DNA from: Haemonchus contortus
Taxonomy: Eukaryota > Nematoda > Chromadorea > Rhabditida > Trichostrongylidae
Reading direction: 5' to 3'
Assembly: GCA_000469685.2 (NCBI GenBank)
Contig: LS997565.1
Location: forward strand, 35,058,645-35,122,644
Length of the DNA: 64,000 nt
Shown piece after piece: positions 58,470 to 64,000 of this stretch; the stretch's first letter is position 1, and every line of letters begins with the position of its first letter. The translations under genes were made by a program, and so were the position numbers. A model generated the notes under the pieces. It searched no databases, was not told where the DNA came from, and saw nothing but the letters and a program-made list of their open reading frames with translations.

Positions 58470-58872
58470 CTAGGTAACTAGATTTGCAGCTCCTTTTTCT
58501 GCGAAGGTTTTTCGAAGCATCTTCTAGAAATAGCATTTGATGCACAAAGATGTCCAGCCCAGCTTGCCGTCGGCACGAGAAATGAAACCGTAGTAACTAA
58601 GGACGGAATACCACTCTACGTGACCTTTGAGACCAGTCTCTACCACCTTCTTTGTCATCTGCTCCTCCTCCCAAATACGGCGACATTCCTCGCCCGTCAT
58701 TCGAGCAAATCTACGCTCGCGACGTTCGCTTTTGCCGCCTGTGGCGATGGTTATTTTCCCAACCTCCATATTGTTCCCATCGACGATCTTCATCGCTTCG
58801 ACCTTTTTCACGAGAGCCTCTATGACAGGTGCTGTCGACATCGTGGAGAGCTCGCACGCACCCAGGAAATTT
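58470..58872 (-). pseudogene. Retrocopy of a Y-box (cold-shock domain) protein mRNA
   Basis: ATG at 58841 (minus). About 90 intact codons begin MSTAPVIEALVKKVEAMKIV, continue with a charged linker and reach the cold-shock domain: GLKGHVEWYSVLSYYGFISR then ADGK, corresponding to the KG.VKW(F/Y).V...YGFI.R core of CEY-type Y-box proteins. Then a frameshift precedes DIFVHQ (RNP2-like), a second precedes AIS, and after a deletion AEKGAANLVT matches the domain end (GAEAANVTGP in the family). A stop follows at 58470. There are no introns. An SL1 sequence 31 nt before the ATG (58873-58894) marks it as copied from a trans-spliced mRNA. No poly(A) tail is seen. Y-box proteins bind mRNA in the cytoplasm; this copy cannot make the full domain. 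Confidence 0.8.
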
Positions 58873-58894
58873 CTCAAACTTGAGTAATAAAAGG
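58873..58894 (-). other. SL1 spliced-leader footprint at the 5' end of the Y-box retrocopy
   Basis: On the minus strand the 22 bases match SL1 at 18 positions, with ATTACTCAAGTTTGAG against ATTACCCAAGTTTGAG. The next bases are not a GT donor, so it is not an SL RNA gene. Position, orientation and distance (31 nt to ATG) are those of a trans-spliced 5' UTR. The SINE head at 58893 begins exactly where the leader ends. Confidence 0.75.
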
Positions 58895-59205
58895 GCGGAG
58901 ACGGTGTGGTGGCAACTGGCGCACTATCCCACACGCACGGTCAAGTGTTTGAATCCCGGACCGACATCCGCCTAAGCCAACCAAGCCTTCCATCCCTCCG
59001 GGGTCGGCTAATTGGTACCAGAGTCGTCTAAAAGGATAAAAGCACTAACCTTTACATCAGCTAGTCACCGAAAGTCATTTTATAGGTCACATACGCACTC
59101 ATTACGCCACTACGATTCTGAATGGAAGTCGAGTGTGGAGGCGTATCCCTTAGACGAAACTGATTAGCGTCAAGAACTTTTTCCTTTATCCTTCTCCTTA
59201 TCATC
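58893..59205 (+). mobile_element. SINE, full length (copy G)
   Basis: Starts GGGCGGAGACGGTGTGGTGG with the A-box region, then GCGCACTATCCCACACGC, B box GTTTGAATCCC (one or two changes), the central CCTTCCATCCCTCCGGGGTC and GGTACCAGAG blocks, GATTCTGAATGGAAGTCGAG and a tail CCTTTATCCTTCTCC. It is the longest copy in the window and abuts, head to head, the 5' end of the Y-box retrocopy. Confidence 0.82.
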
Positions 59206-59374
59206 TACAAAAGTAAGATGACCATAAGTAGAAGAAGTAGCCAGTAGCTCTCATACTATTTATATTCTGACACCTCATAAGTCACCTTGGCGAAGCTGCT
59301 GATTTGTTGCCCTATTTTCTTCGAATTCTCATTAGAATGCCATAGAATTTTGTGCATAAGGCTTATTTGTGTTT

Positions 59375-59550
59375 GCACATGTGTGTATGCGTACATATGT
59401 GTGTGCGTCATAGTGTGTGTATATGCATGTTGTGTATTTATATATGTGTGTATGGGTGTGCGTGTGTGTGTGCGTCGACGTGAATATATGTATGTGGGTG
59501 AGTGTGTGAGACTATGGGTGTGGGTGTTTGTGTGTACCTGTGTGTATGTC
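59375..59550 (+). repeat. TG-rich microsatellite region
   Basis: Interspersed (TG)n, TGTGTATG and TGGGTG runs over about 175 bp. Cys/Val- or Thr/His-repeat ORFs here reflect composition only. Confidence 0.85.
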
Positions 59551-62036
59551 AAAGGATTCTCATGGTCAGTTTAAACATAAAAGGCTATCAATCTTTGATA
59601 CCACTTGGTCATGGATATCGACCACCAATCGAAGACCTATTTTCAACCCTGCGTAACATCATGATTGTCTCCTTTGAATATTTCAGATCCAGAGTTCATA
59701 TTTTTGAAAAGAAGCCCTTACCAGTAAATTACCATGTCATCTCTTGATGCACTTTCTTCTGGATATCCGAATGTGAATATAAGTGGCATAGCGATAAGGA
59801 TTGAGTTACAACAAACTCTTGCTTGTTTTGTGACTGCACATATTACCCCAACAGTGCCTGCTATTATCTTTGCGAGCTGAAAGAATATCCAACTTGGACG
59901 ACTTAAGCCGAACGGAATGACAGAATCTTTAACACCTGTTTGATTTTTTCAGTTGTTATTTTGAAACTGCATTTTGGAAATGAAATAATGTCGCAATAAC
60001 ACAGAAACCACTTTGGATGGTCAACCTGAGGATTTTGAAGAGGTCACTCATTATGGTAGAAAAGAATTCGCAGCATAGGTGTTAGAGGAGACCAGGTTTC
60101 TTGAAAACAGGAAGGATTTGTACTTCAACAAGGTTGATGCGACATCGAAAACTATCAGCTGTCTATTGAACTTTCGAGGTTTCCCTGCTAACCGGAGCAT
60201 CCGTATCTGCTCTTGCATTTGTTGCATCATTTGTTGTTGCAGATTTGTTGCAGTCAACGAATACCTACCATCCGAAAATTCGGTCTCCGATTCCATATGT
60301 ATGCTAGTGTTTGTGTGAGAGTGGCGTTATCCCTAGCGCCATCCGCCTAATGAAATCAAATGTGGATCCTCTTCAAATATCATACAGCATACAGCTCGTA
60401 GTACCTATCTGACCTTCCTGTAGTGCCTACTTCGGTTCACTCTTTTCTTATTGCACCTGACTGTTGATCTTTCTACCTTATGTGTTGAACCATACTTTCC
60501 TTTAATTGAGTGCAGATTGGTGAGTTAATGTGATCTTAGAATTGTTGTTAGCGCACCTAAGCGTGCTCCAAATAAATAAATAAATAAAACACAGTCACAG
60601 TTAAAGAAACTTCCTGAGGGCGGAACCGTTTGGGAAGAATGACAATGAAAGCGGAAAAATCTGCTCCAAAAATGCTTTTAAAAGCAGTGAAAATATGGGC
60701 TCGTACGAGGTTACCATGGCGTAAATGGGGCATGTGGTATTAGATGCGTCCGAGAATGAAATGGGACACTCCGTGATAACAGACTGGAAGTCTTGAGAAC
60801 ACTATTTGCACCGTAATCGTAAACTTGCAACAAATGATAAGAACACTGAACACTGTCGGCTCAACCATGACCGCTGTACTTACAGAATAGGGGAAGGAAG
60901 ACTTTGGCTCACGTAGGCGATAGAATAGAGATGGGACGATGTGGGTTAAGACGCAAATACGCGAATGATACCTTTAGGAAATGCAAAAAAAAATTGTTGG
61001 GTAATCTCAGAGACTTGTAGAGGAAAGAAACGTGGTCATTTTGCAGAGGATTCATAAATTTAGCATGTAAAAGATGTTTTTTAAGTGTATAAGTCCATTT
61101 CCCGAATAGCGACAATTTCTTCTCGGATAATATTAATTAGGGCCAACATATTATCAACAGAATCTGCTAATAACGGAAATTCAGCTGAGAAACGTCTCTC
61201 TCACGAGACTGCTATACGTTCCACCTATTGTGCAAGTTTGGCGTTGCGATCAGTCTTGTTATTCATGGGTTGGAACATATTCGGAGTGACTCCTCTTACA
61301 AATTCCGTCCTGGCAAGAAGGAAGCTGTTGGCTCGTTGAACCACATACGTATGGGGAGCAATTACATTGTCCTTGGCAGTGATCTGTGGGTTAAATAAAA
61401 GAGCAAAGTCTCACGCTGCAGAGCAGAAAGTGAAAACCGTTGCTTACGTCAAGGTCGGATATTCTACGCCATTCTCAATGCGGAATGCTTTGTAGTTACA
61501 AGGACGTGTGAACAGCGCTCACTTCTCTTTCTCACCCTCGAGTTTCATCGCGTTTTCCAAAAGTGATCAAAGCATAATCTCACCCACTTTTTTTCATGGG
61601 CTCCTGTCTCTTGTCTCTCTAGCCTTAATTATAAACAGCCTTTCGACACACTTCGAAAGATCTTCGTAGTAGAAAACTTGATTCGGGTCATCAAGTTTTC
61701 GTACGAAACAATCTTGGGTTTTCGCACAGCCAATGCTTCTGCTATCGCATTTTTCAGGGAGCTGATCTTTTTTTGTCTCACTCCAACCATCCCGTCGCTA
61801 GTTTTAAGTAAATTCCTCCTAAACAGACCGACGCAATGTTGCAGCACTGTGCTCTTTCATTTTCCAAAGAAATAATCGCAGAAATATAAGACTTTCGAGA
61901 TGAAGGTGCCTATAAGTGGTTTGCCATGCTCTTGCGCCCCTGCTGCGCTAGCGTGAGCATGTGGCTCATCTGTTATTGTCAGCTTAAGCTCTTCTCAAGC
62001 GCTTTCGGCCCCTTTGAACACGCAAACAGTATACTA
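59551..62036. other. No gene firmly recognised
   Basis: Short minus-strand frames at 61629-61847 (KKISSLKNAIAEAL) and 60051-60296 (NLQQQMMQQMQEQIRML) have the flavour of retroelement gag coiled regions, but no protease, RT or LTR was found. An AAATAAATAAATAAATAAA run lies near 60570. Confidence 0.3.
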
Positions 62037-62858
62037 TTGGGTTGTAACATAAGTTCGTAGAGCTTTGCGTCAGAGTTATTTAACAACGATTTATTTTGTT
62101 TTTCAGCAAAGTGTATACATTCATTCGAAAGAGCTCTTTCTCCTCTACCAAATTGCTTCATTTGTTGTTAGGATAATTTATTTGTTCGTATTTTTGGACT
62201 CAGAAATGGAATATCTAGAAAGAAAAAATTAACATTTTCGACATCTGCTTTTCTTCGCTTTTCGTAGAGGTCAAAAAAGCAGCCGAAACCGCTCGGGACA
62301 TATGCAGAGTATACGGGGAAGGTGTCTTGGGTGTGTCTACTGAAAGGTGTGGGTGGTTCACTGGGAAACTGCTCGAACGAAACGCCACTGTCAACAAGGA
62401 GGTCTACATTGCCCAGATGAACAGTGTAAATGAGGCTATTCGGCTGAAAAGACCTTATAGACGAGGTCAAGTCATCTTGCTTCACGACAACACCAGGCCC
62501 CATACTGCTCAAGTCGACAAAACAGCACTCCAAGAGCTTGAATGGGAAGTTCTTCAGCATCCACCCCATTCTCCGGATCTTGCACCTGCCGACTATCACC
62601 TTTTCCGGTCTATGTTGAACCAAACGAGGGGTGTTACCTTCGATAGCGGATGGGATCTTGAAAACTGGCTCAACAAATTCTTCGACACCACAACGGTCGA
62701 TTTTTGGCGAATCGCCATCAACAAATTGGTCGAGAGATGGGAGGAGGTGTGAACAGTAACGGTGAATACATCATTGGTTAACTTATTATTATAATTGTTG
62801 TTTTTTGGTTCGAATAAATCTTTGTGAAAAAACTCTACGAACTTATGTTACAACCCAA
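62037..62858 (+). mobile_element. Internally deleted mariner, family M2, complete with both ends (copy 2)
   Basis: TA at 62035-62036 and 62859-62860. Inverted ends start TTGGGTTGTAACATAAGTTC and match over about 25 bp. At 822 bp it lacks about a third of a mariner. It shares the frameshift after FAFRR and the 5' part of the internal deletion with copy 1 at 32499. It has a further deletion of about 75 bp (removing the WWDWVGMVHW region). Confidence 0.9.
62206..62752 (+). pseudogene. Mariner (DD34D) transposase remnant, family M2 copy 2
   Basis: Starts at ATG 62206, hits a stop after MEYLERKN, then reads HFRHLLFFAFRRG. After a frameshift it continues VKKAAETARDICRVYGEGVL (helix-turn-helix) and is then open to the end. 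The deletion fuses STERCGW to FTGKLLERNATVNKEVYIAQ. LLHDNTRPHTAQ and APADYHLF carry the second and third catalytic Asp, 34 residues apart. The first Asp is deleted. It ends FWRIAINKLVERWEEV, the mariner C-terminus. Confidence 0.85.
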
Positions 62859-64000
62859 TAACTGTAAGCGAATGATCATCCTTACTCCGCATACATGCTA
62901 CGTACCCACTTCATCAGAAGGTTCATCAGTGAGGTTCTAAGCGAATGAGATGATTAGAAGTATCTCGTATATGTGGGTCCATTTGCGAGTTATGAGGTCG
63001 ATCAGAGAGACAGTCCTGGGAAGCCAATGGAATAGTCATTTATACGAGTTAAAAGATTTTTAATATTATGTCCCACGTGCCACCCACCACCATCTATTTA
63101 GGTGAGAGTTATTGACCTTTATTTACGAACCGCTTCTATCACCTACCGTATCTTTGTCGATTTTTGCCTGCTCTGATGCCTGATCCATTAATCGGGCAGT
63201 CCACCATTTCTGAAAATTGTAACCTTCTATAACCGACTTCTATGACGATTATCACAGTGCTTGTTTGTGGGTCACAAGAAACTGCTCGCAAGCATATAAC
63301 TTTCAAAGTGGAGGTGATGGAGTTTGGTGCTACAAGCCGATAGAGAGAATTCAGTAGGATCATATCGATATGGGAAACGAAGACTCTGCTCTCAAAGGCA
63401 GTGGAACGTCTGTTTAACTGGACAACTGTTCTTTGATGTGATGGAATGTTACACCTTGGTAGGGAGAACTGGAGTTAATTCAAATTCATGCGGCTTCAGA
63501 TGGAAGGTAGGGAGGGACATTGGTGCAAAAACAGCGGTTCATCTTAGTCTTGAACTCGGATAGGCGAGACGTGCTGGTCTTCTTCTCTCTTGCGAACTGC
63601 TATTTTCTCTTTCAGATCTTCCTTTTTGTCGTCTCTTCATGGCTCCAAACTTAAGTTCGATGTGTCATGAAGATATTTGACTAATCGGTAGTACTTTCCA
63701 ACGATATTGTTGATAATGAAATCGGGACGCAAAGTGATCCCCATTGGTGACGGTCTTCGGGTCATCATTTCGTGAATTACTCCTCCATGCAGTGAAAAAC
63801 AGAATCCAGTGCGGAGGAGACGGTGGTCCGATCCCCTCCTAGTGAACTTCGGAACAACAGCGACTGAAGATCTAATACATCATGGAACTGTCTTCTTGAT
63901 GACTCCCTAGCTCATATCTCATAGCAGATGAGAGGGCTCCTGAGGCTGTGAATTGCCATGAAAAATCTATTTTGACATGACATGCTCGAACAGTCTTTCA
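62859..64000. other. No gene recognised
   Basis: Short ORFs only up to the window edge. Confidence 0.35.

Noticed and set aside
59256..59574. Thr/His- and Cys/Val-rich ORFs
   Set aside because: Translation of TG-rich microsatellite DNA on either strand.
60051..61847. Possible BEL/Pao-type gag remnants on the minus strand
   Set aside because: Suggestive short coiled segments only; no zinc knuckle, protease, RT or LTR found.

Overview
The window looks like nuclear DNA of a parasitic nematode of clade V, most likely a strongylid such as a hookworm. This is inferred from four things: two genomic copies of the nematode SL1 spliced-leader sequence, very short introns (about 55 bp) mixed with multi-kilobase ones, several Tc1/mariner families, and an RTE-clade LINE. 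There is no sign of bacterial gene organisation. Coding density is low: most of the sequence is introns, intergenic DNA and interspersed repeats, and nearly all ORFs longer than 60 codons are chance ORFs or transposon remnants.

Two split genes are supported, both on the minus strand. (1) From about 13.2 kb down to the left edge, exons with compatible splice phases encode TM1 (13010-13177), TM2 (7575-7684), TM3 (7405-7518), TM4 (6907-7055), TM5 (4397-4503) and TM6 (about 564-691) of a rhodopsin-like receptor, probably a neuropeptide receptor. TM7 would lie beyond the left edge. Its introns hold a mariner derivative, GC-rich tandem units and an SL1-tagged retrocopy. (2) From about 49.0 kb down to 46.5 kb lies an Ala/Glu/Lys-rich protein gene: exon 48888-48982, a 1.7-kb intron carrying a 388-bp fold-back element, main exon 46590-47219, a 55-bp intron, and a last coding exon of only five codons.

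The rest is a catalogue of mobile DNA. A nearly full-length RTE LINE (about 49.18-52.41 kb) has two single-base frameshifts and a long TG tail. Two mariner families are present only as internally deleted copies (6252-6828, 39516-40106 plus a fragment to 40431; 32499-33376 and 62037-62858). A maT-like element (16203-17469) has intact 27-bp inverted repeats but a dead transposase, and a related element (53988-54535) has lost its catalytic core. A TIR family with TTAA ends has copies at 13482-14132 and 23034-23697 and a relative at 52608-53053. Fold-back elements with target duplications sit at 47262-47649 (8 bp) and 34794-35005 (12 bp). A tRNA-derived SINE family has about ten copies, one with a 12-bp target duplication.

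The most striking observation is two SL1 footprints in genomic DNA. One (58873-58894, minus) lies 31 nt upstream of the ATG of a broken Y-box/cold-shock protein copy. The other (9147-9168, plus) is followed by an unrecognised sequence. Both are best explained as reverse-transcribed, trans-spliced mRNAs. The RTE in the same window is a plausible, unproven source of reverse transcriptase.
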